Source of the DNA: Paraburkholderia metrosideri
Lineage (GTDB): Bacteria > Pseudomonadota > Gammaproteobacteria > Burkholderiales > Burkholderiaceae
DNA length: 64,000 nucleotides
Direction: 5' to 3'
Assembly: GCF_904848625.1 (NCBI RefSeq)
Contig: NZ_CAJHCP010000013.1
Location: 62,001-126,000 of the forward strand
A model generated the notes under the pieces. The model ran no database searches. It saw only the letters and a list, made by a program, of their open reading frames with translations, and was not told the origin of the DNA. The position numbers and the translations under genes are program-made. Positions within the stretch are counted from its first letter, which is position 1; each line of letters begins with the position of its first letter. This document shows positions 1 through 8,386 of the stretch, piece by piece.

Positions 1-211
1 CATTCCTGCTCTCCAGCGCGTCATAGAAATCACGGTACCACGTGTTCAAGCGTGCATCGATGCCCACCAGAAGCAGGTCCATCGCGATGATGGCGATCAG
101 CAGTCCCCAGGCGAACTTGCGTTGCTCAGAGACCCAGTAAGGTCTGATGAGACTCCATGCGGAGACACGGGCGAATTGCCCGGATGGGTCGCCGGAGGAT
201 GGGTCGGTCAC
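1..211 (-). CDS. SbmA/YddA-like ABC transporter, N-terminus only (runs off window)
   Basis: Partial gene read leftwards off the window edge; only about the first 70 residues are present. I chose the GTG at 211 because it opens an uninterrupted frame. The visible part has a polar start, then Arg-Pro-Tyr-Trp, Ser-Glu-Gln-Arg and Trp-Gly-Leu-Leu, then a hydrophobic segment leading into Leu-Asn-Thr-Trp-Tyr-Arg-Asp-Phe-Tyr-Asp-Ala-Leu. That succession is typical of the membrane domain of YddA/SbmA/BacA-type exporters, which move peptides or cobalamin-like compounds across the inner membrane. The ATPase half, if present, lies outside the window, so the substrate and a full-length product cannot be judged. 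Confidence 0.6.
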   Translation of the reverse strand, partial: MTDPSSGDPSGQFARVSAWSLIRPYWVSEQRKFAWGLLIAIIAMDLLLVGIDARLNTWYRDFYDALESRN

Positions 212-324
212 AAGCTTTCCCATAACGCGCTGCGATCGCGGATCGAGTACACGGGTGATTGTCCGAAACGAGCCCGTACAGCCCTGCCCCGGTTCAGCGG
301 GAAGGCGTCATGCGCGAGCATCGG

Positions 325-701
325 TTAATGATTGAACCAACGATACTGCAGCGCCACAGAAAAGACCTGGAAATCGCCGCCGACACCGGTAAGCAACCCC
401 CGCGACCACGCCAGCTTCGCAGACCATCGCGTGGCCAGCGGAACCGACATCGTGACGCCATAGCGCATACTGCGTTGCAAATCCTGATCCTCGATGCCGC
501 GACACTCTTCCGGCCGCCGGTGAAATACGTCACGTCCGCGGCGAGCCAAAGCCCCGGTTTCCAGGTATAGCCGACGTGTCCCTGGAAGGTGGGCATCAGG
601 GCCTGGCTGCGCCGCCGTCCGCCGAAAAAGTCGCCATTGTCGGTATAGATCCAGGCGCCAGCCGCTTGCATTGGCGTACCCGCTATTCTTTGCGTCGCAG
701 G
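325..701 (-). pseudogene. Relic of a 'MetA-pathway of phenol degradation' type outer-membrane protein
   Basis: Two reading frames together give the C-terminal part of a beta-barrel protein of the putative phenol MetA-pathway transporter family. The upstream frame (to about 500) has Tyr-Thr-Asp-Asn-Gly-Asp-Phe-Phe-Gly-Gly, Gly-His-Val-Gly-Tyr and Phe-Thr-Gly-Gly-Arg. The downstream frame (about 500 to 325) has Asp-Leu-Gln-Arg-Ser, Arg-Tyr-Gly-Val-Thr and ends in Tyr-Arg-Trp-Phe-Asn-His-stop. They join if one base is restored near 499/500, giving the expected Gly-Gly-Arg-x-x-Val-Asp-Gly motif. Upstream the frame meets a stop at 702-704 and I could not recover an N-terminal half. This reads as a decayed gene just upstream of the ABC transporter. 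Confidence 0.5.
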
Positions 702-1654
702 TTAGCGCGACGACGTTGGATCCCGGCTGGCCTCGGGAGAGAACCAGCCGCAGATCGATGAGTGGCGCATTTCAGAGTCAGCGCTTTGCGCCATCTGCTG
801 CGGCTCGAGTCCGGGCTGGAATGGCATGGGTGCAACGGGCGGCGGTGGTCTTGGGCCACCTTAGCCATTAGGAGATGTCAGGTACCGTTTTTGTCGGACC
901 TGGTATCCAGCCAGGATGAAAAACATGCAGCAGAAGCATCATGCAGAGACCAAGGACACGCCAGACAGAGAGGAAAGATTGATTCCCCCTCGGACTCGTG
1001 CACAGACTCACCGCTCTCGTGGTCACGCCAGCCCACCGCGCCGGTCAGTTTCACGCTTCCGACAGATAAGCGGTAATCGTCATTCCTGATTCGATGCGAG
1101 GCGTCCCAGATGCCGCGACCGAGTATTTTTTCCGGTTCGCGCTTTCGAAGCCAAATAGAGTGACGCACCTGTGGTTCTGCGATGTACGTGCGATTCCAAA
1201 AATCCGGTCAATGTGAACAATCCAGCGTCATGCTTAATTTGTTATCCGACGCATTGTCGCAAGGCTTCCGCATTTGATCCGCATTTAGTCGCGATACGCG
1301 ACTGGTGTCAACAATCCGGGCGCCGAAGCTGAACGACCGATTTTGGCCAAAACTTTGCGCAACGTTGCAGGCTTGATTCTTTATCAACGGCGTTGCGGCT
1401 GCAGCCGCGTCGACACTTCTTTCGGTCACATCGGGTTCAGCAAAAAAGACAGTCTGCATTCCGAATTGACTGGACGAGAGATATCGAAGAGGCGCGATGA
1501 CTGGCTGGTTTGAATGCGCGGAAATTCCGCGAACTGCCCAATTTCTTTCAATTCGAAAGGAGCTGGCGTTCCTGGCTAATACCGTGAGGGCGCCCCGTGT
1601 ATACCCCATTGCAACTATTTTTTTCCCGTGAAACACTGCTTCTCATCTGCTGTG
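702..1654. other. Gene-poor stretch, no recognisable gene
   Basis: Open frames occur on both strands (for example minus 1208-1636 and 878-1168), but none gives a recognisable protein and codon use looks random. Part of it may be decayed sequence belonging to the outer-membrane protein relic at 325-701. I see no terminator with a clear T-run. Confidence 0.4.
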
Positions 1655-1682
1655 TCGGACATTAATCCGGTATATCGGACAT
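1655..1682. promoter_or_regulatory. Direct repeat (TCGGACAT x2) upstream of the amino-acid ABC operon
   Basis: TCGGACAT occurs at 1655-1662 and again at 1675-1682, exactly 20 bp apart, i.e. two helical turns on the same DNA face. Between and into the second copy lies the imperfect palindrome TCCG-N6-CGGA (1666-1679). It sits 110-140 bp upstream of the binding-protein start. A regulator site, possibly for the linked IclR protein, is an inference. Confidence 0.3.
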
Positions 1683-1793
1683 CCAGGCGAAGCGCGCGAT
1701 CCGTCGATTTCATTGACCGGCGAGCGTCGCGAAGATCTGCTTGATCGCCGCTTGTGTACACGCATGGACTTCTCACCAGATCGGGACGAAAAA

Positions 1794-2627
1794 ATGAGAT
1801 TTGTCAGAGAAAGCGCAAAATTCACTTGCCTGTTCGCCGTAGCCGGTCTGCTGATGCTCGCCGGCTGCACCAAGGTCGCCCCGCCAGAGCAAGGCGCCGC
1901 GGCTGATTCGACGCTGAAGCAGGTCCTGCAACGGGGCACGCTGCGCGTAGGCGACTGCCTGACCTTTGCGCCGTTCGGCTTCTACAACAAGGACGGCCAG
2001 GCCGATGGTTACGACGTCGACCTGGCGAAGGAACTGGCGAAGCAGATGGGCGTCAAGCTCGAAGTCGTGAATACGACGAGCGCCAACCGCATTCCGAATC
2101 TGCAAACCAGCAAGGTTGACGTGGTGTTCTGCAACTTCACCCGCAACCTCGAGCGAGCCAGGGAAATCGCGTTCACGAATCCCTATGTGGTCGCGAGTGA
2201 GGCGCTGCTGGTCAAGAAGAGCAGCGGCATCAAGTCCATCAACGACATGTCGAATCGCACAATTGCGACGGTCAAGGGCTCCACGAACGGTGACGAAGTG
2301 CGCGCGCTGAACATGCAGGTCAAGATCCAGGAATTCGACAGCTCGCAGGCTGCGATCCTCGCCGTCAAGCAGGGCCAGGCCGATGCGATGATCGAGGACA
2401 ACAACTTTCTCGCCTATCAGTCATCACTCGATCCGGATCTGACCGTCACCAACGAAGCGCTGGTTCCGCTCGAATACAACGCGTTCGGCGTGAAGGCCGG
2501 AGACCAGGTCTGGCTCAACTACCTGAACCTGTTCCTGTTCAATGTCAACGCGTCGAAGCAGAACGCGCAGCTATACAAGAAGTGGTTTGGCGCCGAGCCG
2601 CGCTTTCCGCTGAATCCTCAATACTGA
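1794..2627 (+). CDS. Amino-acid ABC transporter substrate-binding lipoprotein (family 3)
   Basis: 277-residue periplasmic binding protein for a polar amino acid or related compound. The ATG at 1794 is preferred over an in-frame one at 1713: it is preceded by a purine-rich GGGACGAAAAA and gives a proper lipoprotein signal, with a hydrophobic stretch from about residue 10 and lipobox Leu-Ala-Gly-Cys at 22-25. The mature part starts with Leu-Lys-Gln-Val-Leu-Gln-Arg-Gly-Thr-Leu-Arg-Val-Gly and has Phe-Gly-Phe-Tyr...Gly-Tyr-Asp-Val-Asp-Leu-Ala, typical of SBP_bac_3. It is first in an operon with two permeases and an ATPase, all on the plus strand. The ligand cannot be assigned. Confidence 0.9.
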   Translation: MRFVRESAKFTCLFAVAGLLMLAGCTKVAPPEQGAAADSTLKQVLQRGTLRVGDCLTFAPFGFYNKDGQADGYDVDLAKELAKQMGVKLEVVNTTSANRIPNLQTSKVDVVFCNFTRNLERAREIAFTNPYVVASEALLVKKSSGIKSINDMSNRTIATVKGSTNGDEVRALNMQVKIQEFDSSQAAILAVKQGQADAMIEDNNFLAYQSSLDPDLTVTNEALVPLEYNAFGVKAGDQVWLNYLNLFLFNVNASKQNAQLYKKWFGAEPRFPLNPQY

Positions 2628-2667
2628 CATCCCGCTAGCGCCGCGCTGCTCGTCCGACGGAGGAACC

Positions 2668-3384
2668 ATGAGCTATGAATGGGTGACCCTTGCAGGTTAT
2701 TGGAGCGATTTCGTTCGCGCGTCGTGGCTGACGCTCCAGATCACGCTGCTGGCCTTCGTCCTCGCGATGCTGCTCGGCCTGCTCACGGCACTCGCGAGTG
2801 CATCACGCGTGCGGCTGCTGCGGGCGATCGCTGGGGTGTATATCGAAGCGATCCGCAATACGCCGGTACTGCTGCAGATCTTCATCGTGTTTTTTGGCTT
2901 GCCATCCGTCGGGATCACGCTGAACGCCTACACCGCTGGTGTCATTGCGTTAGGGGTGAATGTCGGCGCCTACCTGGCCGAAGTGTTCCGCGCGGGCATC
3001 CAGTCAGTGCCGCGCGGTCAACTGGAAGCTGCGTCGATCCTCGGCCTGGGGCGCTCGCAGATTTTCGTCGAAGTGGTGCTCCCCCAGGCCGCGCGTGCCG
3101 TTTATCCGGCGATCGTCAACAACCTGATTCAGTTGCTGCTCGGCACGTCGCTTCTCTCAGCGATCGCGCTACCGGAGCTGAGCGGAACGGCGACGGTGAT
3201 CAACGCACGCACACTGCTCTATATCCAGACCTTCGCGATCACGCTGATCGCCTATCTGTTCCTGAGCAATTTGCTGTCGTGGGTGGCGGGCCAGGTCAGC
3301 AGCCGGGTGTTTCACCCGCCGTTGGTCCTGAAGAAACGTTCACGCCGCGCCTTCTTTTTCGCGCGACAGACCGATCGCACCTGA
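2668..3384 (+). CDS. Amino-acid ABC transporter permease (HisM/GlnP family)
   Basis: 238-residue inner-membrane permease with hydrophobic helices throughout and the conserved cytoplasmic EAA loop: Gln-Leu-Glu-Ala-Ala-x-x-x-Leu-Gly-Leu-Gly followed by Leu-Pro-Gln-Ala. The N-terminal region has Arg-Asn-Thr-Pro-Val-Leu-Leu-Gln, the usual HisM/GlnP signature. The start is preceded by GGAGG five bases upstream. It lies 40 bp after the binding protein and 22 bp before the second permease; the two would pair as a heterodimer. The C-terminus is basic and may be cytoplasmic. Confidence 0.92.
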   Translation: MSYEWVTLAGYWSDFVRASWLTLQITLLAFVLAMLLGLLTALASASRVRLLRAIAGVYIEAIRNTPVLLQIFIVFFGLPSVGITLNAYTAGVIALGVNVGAYLAEVFRAGIQSVPRGQLEAASILGLGRSQIFVEVVLPQAARAVYPAIVNNLIQLLLGTSLLSAIALPELSGTATVINARTLLYIQTFAITLIAYLFLSNLLSWVAGQVSSRVFHPPLVLKKRSRRAFFFARQTDRT

Positions 3385-3406
3385 GCGTTCAACCCGGAGA
3401 TCGAAC

Positions 3407-4057
3407 ATGTCAAGCGAATTGCTCACGACCAGCCTCTCTATCCTGATTCAGGGTCTGGTGGCGACACTTCTTCTGTCCGCAGCATCGATCATCGGCGGAA
3501 CGCTGATCGGACTGCTGGCAGCCGTACTGCGCTCATTCGGACCGCGGGGTACGCGGCACATTGCCAGGCTCTATACCGAACTGTTTCGCGGCACACCTGT
3601 GCTGATCACGCTGATGTTCATTTATTTCGGCGTGTCGTACTTCGGCTATGCGATCGATGTATTCGCAGCAGGTGTGGTGGGTTTGAGCGTCTATCAAGGC
3701 GCGTACATCGCCGAGATATTCCGCTCAGGCATTGAAGCCGTGCCCAAGGGGCAATGGGAGGTATCGCAGATCCTCGGGCTCAGCAAGACGCAGGCTTTTT
3801 TTTCCGTGGCCCTGCCGCAGACCGGAAAGATCGTGGTGCCGCCCCTCATTGGCCAGTACCTGTCGCTTATCAAGGACACGTCGATCGTCAGCATGATCGG
3901 CATGTCGGAATTGATGCATGCGGGTCAGGCTATCGTCGACCGGGTCGGCAAACCGGTCGAAATCTATGGACTCGTTGCCGTGCTTTATTTCATCGTGTGC
4001 TTTCCACTATCGCAGTGGGTACGCCACCATGACCGAAGAAGGAGCCTGCTGTCATGA
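3407..4057 (+). CDS. Amino-acid ABC transporter permease, second subunit
   Basis: 216-residue permease of the same family as its upstream neighbour. Arg-Gly-Thr-Pro-Val-Leu-Ile-Thr marks the N-terminal part, and the EAA loop reads Gly-Gln-Trp-Glu-Val-Ser-Gln-Ile-Leu-Gly-Leu followed by Leu-Pro-Gln-Thr. It starts 22 bp after the first permease with a GGAG Shine-Dalgarno. Its stop overlaps the ATPase start in an ATGA, implying translational coupling. Carrying both permeases as separate genes fits HisQ/HisM or GltJ/GltK-type transporters. Confidence 0.92.
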   Translation: MSSELLTTSLSILIQGLVATLLLSAASIIGGTLIGLLAAVLRSFGPRGTRHIARLYTELFRGTPVLITLMFIYFGVSYFGYAIDVFAAGVVGLSVYQGAYIAEIFRSGIEAVPKGQWEVSQILGLSKTQAFFSVALPQTGKIVVPPLIGQYLSLIKDTSIVSMIGMSELMHAGQAIVDRVGKPVEIYGLVAVLYFIVCFPLSQWVRHHDRRRSLLS

Positions 4058-4806
4058 CCACTGTCACTACGTCGAAGCCCATCATCAACCTCACCGGCGT
4101 CAGCAAATCGTTCGGCGCTACGCAGGTCCTGAAGGAGATCAACCTTGACGTACGGCCGGGCGAAGTGCTCGTGCTGATCGGCGCATCGGGTTCAGGCAAG
4201 AGCACAGTGCTGCGCATCATGAGTGGGCTGGAAATGGCTGATGCGGGCGAAGTCTGGGTCAACGAGGTGCCGCTGCACGATGCGCGTCGGGCGAAAGAGA
4301 TCCGGGGTCATGTCGGCATGGTGTTCCAGCAATTCAACCTGTTTCCGCACAAGAGCGCGCTTGGCAATGTGACCCTCGCCCTGATCAAGGCTCGCAAGAT
4401 GAACGCAGCGGATGCACGCAAGCGTGCGATGGATGCACTCGACCGCGTGGGTCTGGCCGATCGGGCCGAACACTATCCCAGCCAGCTCTCGGGCGGCCAA
4501 CAGCAGCGTGTCGCGATTGCGAGAGCGTTGGCCGTCGAGCCGGGCATCATGTTCTTCGACGAAGCGACCTCCGCCCTCGATCCTGAACTCGTCGGCGAGG
4601 TGACCGAAGTCATGCGTGGACTGGCGCGCGACGGGATGACCATGGTCGTGGTCACGCATGAGATGGGCTTCGCTCGCAAAACTGCCGATCGCGTCGTGTT
4701 CATGGATAAGGGGGTGATCGCGGAACAGGGGGCGCCCGAGGATATCTTCGTGAACCCGCAGAATGAACGTACCCGGCAGTTTCTGCATCGCGTGCTCGAT
4801 CATTGA
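4054..4806 (+). CDS. Amino-acid ABC transporter ATP-binding protein (GlnQ/HisP-like)
   Basis: 250-residue ATPase that powers the two permeases. Walker A is Gly-Ala-Ser-Gly-Ser-Gly-Lys-Ser-Thr at 43-51, the Q-loop Phe-Gln-Gln-Phe-Asn-Leu-Phe-Pro-His starts at 91, the signature Leu-Ser-Gly-Gly-Gln is at 145-149, Walker B with Phe-Phe-Asp-Glu ends at 170, and the switch histidine is His202 in Val-Thr-His-Glu-Met-Gly-Phe. All residues needed for catalysis are present and the length is normal for the polar-amino-acid class. It overlaps the previous gene by 4 bp. Confidence 0.95.
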   Translation: MTTVTTSKPIINLTGVSKSFGATQVLKEINLDVRPGEVLVLIGASGSGKSTVLRIMSGLEMADAGEVWVNEVPLHDARRAKEIRGHVGMVFQQFNLFPHKSALGNVTLALIKARKMNAADARKRAMDALDRVGLADRAEHYPSQLSGGQQQRVAIARALAVEPGIMFFDEATSALDPELVGEVTEVMRGLARDGMTMVVVTHEMGFARKTADRVVFMDKGVIAEQGAPEDIFVNPQNERTRQFLHRVLDH

Positions 4807-4839
4807 TCGATCGAACGAGAGGATGCCTGTCGCAGCCGG

Positions 4840-4851
4840 TCTCGCGCGAGA
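4840..4851. promoter_or_regulatory. 12-bp perfect palindrome upstream of the IclR gene
   Basis: TCTCGCGCGAGA is a perfect 12-bp palindrome lying 33 bp after the ATPase stop and 84 bp before the IclR-family start. It could be an autoregulatory site, but short CG-rich palindromes also arise by chance in such DNA. Confidence 0.2.
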
Positions 4852-4934
4852 TGACGAGGCGCCACTCCTTACGCGCTAAACCCGCGTCACAGAAAAGATA
4901 AACAGCGAGCCCCATCGCTGACGGAGTTGAAGGA

Positions 4935-5696
4935 ATGTCTGCACCGGAATCATCACGAGCGAGAGGCGTTGACCGCGTCGTCGGCATTTTCAAACAGTTA
5001 CATATCGCGCGGCGTCCAATGACGATGCGCGAACTGATTGAGGCGACTGGCGCACCGCGCTCCAGCATCTACGAGCTCGTCGCCATCCTCACTGAGGTCG
5101 GCTGGCTTGAGACAGCGTCAGATGGCAGCGTGTTCTTCGGTCGCGAAATGCACTATTACGGCTCCGATTATGCGACGCACAACGATCTGATCAGCCGCGC
5201 GCATCAATCCATCCTGGCGCTCGTCAAGCGATATGACGAAACCACGCAGTTGTGCATGCTGGAGGGCAATAAATACACGGTTGTGTTGTCCGAGAATAGC
5301 GCGCGACCATTCAATATCAGCTCCGATATTGGTGTGAAGGTGCCGATTCCGTGGACCGCTAGTGGGCGTTTGCTACTCGGCCACCTGAGTGCTGACGAGA
5401 TCCGTTCGCTCATTCCGGGCGAAGATTTTGTCCTCGATAACGGTGTGCGCGTCGAACTCGACGAATTTGTACGCGACGTTAAGCTCGCATCTGAGCGGGG
5501 CTATTGCTGCACAGAAGGACTCTCGAACGCATTCAGGCTCTGCATGGCCGCGCCGATTCGTGATCGCACAGGGTTGCCGGTGGCGGCGCTGTGCTTCATG
5601 ACAGGCCGCGACACTGATCCGCAACGGCGCGCTGCAATGCTCGAGGATCTTATACAGTCTGCGAAGGCACTATCCCAGCCATACCGTCTCCCTTAA
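4935..5696 (+). CDS. IclR-family transcriptional regulator
   Basis: 253 residues. The N-terminal winged helix-turn-helix spans about 15-70 (Met-Thr-Met-Arg-Glu-Leu-Ile-Glu-Ala-Thr-Gly, then Ser-Ser-Ile-Tyr-Glu-Leu). It is followed by the IclR effector domain with Gly-Arg-Leu-Leu-Leu-Gly-His-Leu and a region ending in Ala-Pro-Ile-Arg-Asp. The start has GGAG and AAGGA just upstream. It lies 128 bp downstream of the ABC operon in the same direction, so it probably controls that transporter and may be co-transcribed in part. Members usually bind small carboxylic acids; the effector here is unknown. Confidence 0.9.
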   Translation: MSAPESSRARGVDRVVGIFKQLHIARRPMTMRELIEATGAPRSSIYELVAILTEVGWLETASDGSVFFGREMHYYGSDYATHNDLISRAHQSILALVKRYDETTQLCMLEGNKYTVVLSENSARPFNISSDIGVKVPIPWTASGRLLLGHLSADEIRSLIPGEDFVLDNGVRVELDEFVRDVKLASERGYCCTEGLSNAFRLCMAAPIRDRTGLPVAALCFMTGRDTDPQRRAAMLEDLIQSAKALSQPYRLP

Positions 5697-5921
5697 TCCT
5701 GCTTACGACGACGAAGACGGAATGAAGCAATGAACGAGTTGGAGCGGAAAGTGACGAGGCGTCAATCCAGCGCGAGGGAGCGTTTGGGACAAAATGCGTC
5801 AGACCGCCCCGGTGACAATGACTCGCAATCGGCTCCGATCGGAGGAAAGAGCGACCTCCTGTCACAGAGATGGCATGGAGGGTCCCACGCAGTTGATGGC
5901 GAGGATAACGTCGCCTGCTCG

Positions 5922-6044
5922 CAGCAACGGCGGATCAATCAGCTTGAGCGCGAGAACAGGGTTCTCAGTGAAGTCAATGACATATTGCGTAAAGCAGTTG
6001 CCCACTACGCAGGTGACAGTCGTTCTTTGCGTCGAAGAAAATAG
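5922..6044 (+). mobile_element. Remnant of an IS3-family OrfA (leucine-zipper end)
   Basis: A frame open from 5730 ends in a segment with Gln-Leu-Glu-Arg-Glu-Asn-Arg-Val-Leu, Asp-Ile-Leu-Arg-Lys-Ala and His-Tyr-Ala. This is the heptad-repeat C-terminus of IS3/IS150-type OrfA transposase subunits. The helix-turn-helix part and the integrase OrfB are not recognisable nearby. I regard it as a scar of an old insertion after the IclR gene. Confidence 0.45.
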
Positions 6045-6495
6045 TTGTGCTGTCTTATCTCAATCATCCATCCGAATACCCGTTCTTTAGAAACCCGCAA
6101 TGAAAAAGATGATTGCGTCAGTGCATACCGGGGTACTGGTCCATATCGTGATCAGGACCATGCAGCACTACGCCAGCACGTAAGCTGCGACCTCAAACCG
6201 GCCAGCCCGCTACGACATGATCTGGCAAGGATTACAGAATCCGTCTTCTTGCGTCCACTTGGTGAGCTGTCAGTGGGGCTGTCCGGGATTTTCCGCCCGC
6301 ACCGGGCCACCTGGGGACGGCGCATGAATGAATGTGCCCGCCCGAGGTAGATGCCCGCATGCGAAGACCGTCGCTGACGCGTATTAAAGAAAGCGGGATT
6401 ACCCATAAGGGCGTCGTATTAGGCCGATCGGTCTAACGGCAGACGAGCCTGTCGGTAATTTCCCCGCCTGCGCGGTCGGCGAGACATCCGGTGCC
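6045..6495. other. No recognisable gene
   Basis: This interval between the OrfA scar and the serine-hydrolase stop carries only short, unrecognisable frames. It may be further debris of mobile DNA, but I could not match it to an element. Confidence 0.35.
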
Positions 6496-7839
6496 TCATC
6501 GAATAGCGGCTTTGATTGCGCGCGCTGCCTCGTCCAGAGCGCTGGCAGTTACAAGCGACTCACGTGGAATGGCTTTTCCTGCTGCGGCGCTCGTCGGGCG
6601 CGCGGCTTGATCGGGATAGGATGAAAACTTGACGATCGTGAGACCGGCTTTGGGATTTACCAGAATCGATTGGCCAAATCGCCCGCCGGCCGCGAATGAC
6701 CTGTCACCGTCGTTCACCTGGTACAAGTAGTCGTGATAGGAATAGCCGGGCCGTCCTGCGGCAAGATTGCCCTTCGCGAAGGCGCCCGCGTTGTCAGCGG
6801 GTTTTAAAGCAAGACGAATCGACGAAACCGGGAACAGTATTGAAGCGCCGGCGGCTCCCTTGCGCATCAATTCACCGAAGCGTGCGGCGTCGCGCAGCGT
6901 CGTATTGAAGCCGCCGCTAGCCATCTCCGTCCCTGTGCGATCCACCACGACGTCACCGTCATCTTCAGCAATCTTTTGCCATATCGAACGCGATACCATT
7001 TCGCTCCACGATAAGCCGGTAATGCGCCGGAGCGCCCAGGCAACCGCTTCCGGCGAGCCATTCTGGTAGTACCACATGGCACCCGCGGTCGCATTCGGCG
7101 TTGGATGTGTCACCTTCAGAAAATCGTAGATGCTGTCCGGTGCATCGCTGCGGCGGGGGATGAACCCTACGGCGCCGAAGAGGCCAAGATCCGGTGGCAG
7201 ATCTGCCGGATAGCTGACCGGCACCTCCATGTCGAGGTTCTGCTGCACGGTAGCATCCCCAAAAGGGGTGGCCGCCAGTTCAGGGACGTACTCGGACAGT
7301 TTCGCTTCCGGGTTGAGCTTCCCCTCGTCGATCAATTGCGCGGCAATCAGTCCCGTCACCGATTTGGTCATGGAGGCCCACGCGTGAGTCTGATGCGGCG
7401 TATAGGAATTGAAATAGCCCTCGTAGACGATCTTCCCATCGTGAATGACGATGAAACCATCGGTATAGGTTCGCCGCAGATAATCGCTGAGACTCAACGT
7501 CGTTCCGTCCACAGTGAACTGCACTTTGTCAGGATCGAGCATGGACGCTGCTGGCAAAGGCATCGGCACGCGCGCATGCTCGACACTGGCCGTCGGCATC
7601 ATCATGCGCGTGTTGCGCAGCGCCCAGCCAAGGTTGGGAAAGCGCATGGAGTTTGCCTTCGTTACCAGTTTGTCCGCCGGTGGAGGGAACCCCTGCATGA
7701 CGCCGAGTTCAACGGGATCCGCGACGGGCGCGGCCATTTGCGCATGCGCGGCTGTCGGCAATACTGTGCCGATGAGCATGGCGGACGCGGTAACGCGCAA
7801 ACGAATTGCCGAAGTCGCCGAAAGCTTGCTGATGTTCAT
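6496..7839 (-). CDS. Exported serine hydrolase, class C beta-lactamase/esterase family
   Basis: 447-residue secreted enzyme. The ATG at 7839 is chosen because it starts a signal peptide with a Sec-type Ala-His-Ala cleavage site around residue 33. The frame stays open further upstream, but that part overlaps the BON gene and lacks protein character. The catalytic Ser-Met-Thr-Lys (SxxK) is at 156-159 in Ala-Ser-Met-Thr-Lys-Ser-Val-Thr-Gly, the Tyr-x-Asn element is Tyr-Gln-Asn at 258-260, and the KTG-equivalent region is probably Gly-Gly-Arg-Phe-Gly-Gln. These proteins are more often esterases or amide hydrolases than resistance enzymes; the substrate is unknown. It lies downstream of the BON gene on the same strand. 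Confidence 0.85.
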   Translation of the reverse strand: MNISKLSATSAIRLRVTASAMLIGTVLPTAAHAQMAAPVADPVELGVMQGFPPPADKLVTKANSMRFPNLGWALRNTRMMMPTASVEHARVPMPLPAASMLDPDKVQFTVDGTTLSLSDYLRRTYTDGFIVIHDGKIVYEGYFNSYTPHQTHAWASMTKSVTGLIAAQLIDEGKLNPEAKLSEYVPELAATPFGDATVQQNLDMEVPVSYPADLPPDLGLFGAVGFIPRRSDAPDSIYDFLKVTHPTPNATAGAMWYYQNGSPEAVAWALRRITGLSWSEMVSRSIWQKIAEDDGDVVVDRTGTEMASGGFNTTLRDAARFGELMRKGAAGASILFPVSSIRLALKPADNAGAFAKGNLAAGRPGYSYHDYLYQVNDGDRSFAAGGRFGQSILVNPKAGLTIVKFSSYPDQAARPTSAAAGKAIPRESLVTASALDEAARAIKAAIR

Positions 7840-7942
7840 ACGTTTTCTCTTGGTGAACGGTCTTGCAGATTCATGGTTGTCGTTGTCGTCCTCGCGACAG
7901 CAGCCAGGTCCGACATGGCTCGATACGAGGTTCGCGACGCCA

Positions 7943-8311
7943 TTAGAGCGACGGCCCGGCAACGCGGACGAAATTCTCCACAGTCTTGACGCCGTCGACT
8001 TGCCTTGCGGCATCGGCAGCCAAAGAGACCTGCTCGTTATCGGTGACCGAGCCGTTTAGCGTGACATGGCCGTCGCGAACCTTGACGAGAATGCGGGCTG
8101 CGTTCAGTCCGCGGGTCCTTTCGAGCGCGGTAGCAATGCGATGAGCAAGCTTCCTGTCCGCCGCTTTCGACGCCTTCGTGGTGGCTCCGGTAGCGGCGAT
8201 GGCGGCCACCCCGTCTGCCAACGCGGGCGTGGACTGCGCCGTTGCATGGCCGGCGAATGCGAAAAGCGCCGCGGCAAACAGGGTATGCAGGCTCAGGTGC
8301 GGGTTAATCAT
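7943..8311 (-). CDS. Periplasmic BON-domain protein
   Basis: 122 residues with a signal peptide (cleavage near residue 25, Ala-Thr-Ala-Gln) and one BON domain at about 50-118. The domain shows Val-Arg-Asp-Gly-His-Val-Thr-Leu-Asn-Gly-Ser-Val and a closing Val-Asp-Gly-Val-Lys-Thr-Val-Glu-Asn. BON domains bind phospholipid membranes in OsmY-like stress proteins. An AAGGA motif precedes the start. A second BON protein with the same architecture lies at 25289-25675. The role is inferred from the family only. Confidence 0.85.
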   Translation of the reverse strand: MINPHLSLHTLFAAALFAFAGHATAQSTPALADGVAAIAATGATTKASKAADRKLAHRIATALERTRGLNAARILVKVRDGHVTLNGSVTDNEQVSLAADAARQVDGVKTVENFVRVAGPSL

Positions 8312-8386
8312 GCCAGTCCTTCGGTCAATGTGAACAAATAGGGAATACAGGCGGAATACAAATGCTCATCACGTCGCCGCGAATGC

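Noticed and set aside
1208..1636. Minus-strand frame of 142 codons
   Set aside because: No recognisable domain, no ribosome site, random-looking composition; it lies in a gene-poor stretch.
6152..6406. Possible further transposon end after the IS3-like scar
   Set aside because: I could not identify terminal inverted repeats or a transposase fragment, so no element is called.
7105..7989. Long plus-strand frame over the serine hydrolase
   Set aside because: Antisense shadow of the hydrolase; composition is Arg/His-rich as expected from GC-rich antisense frames.
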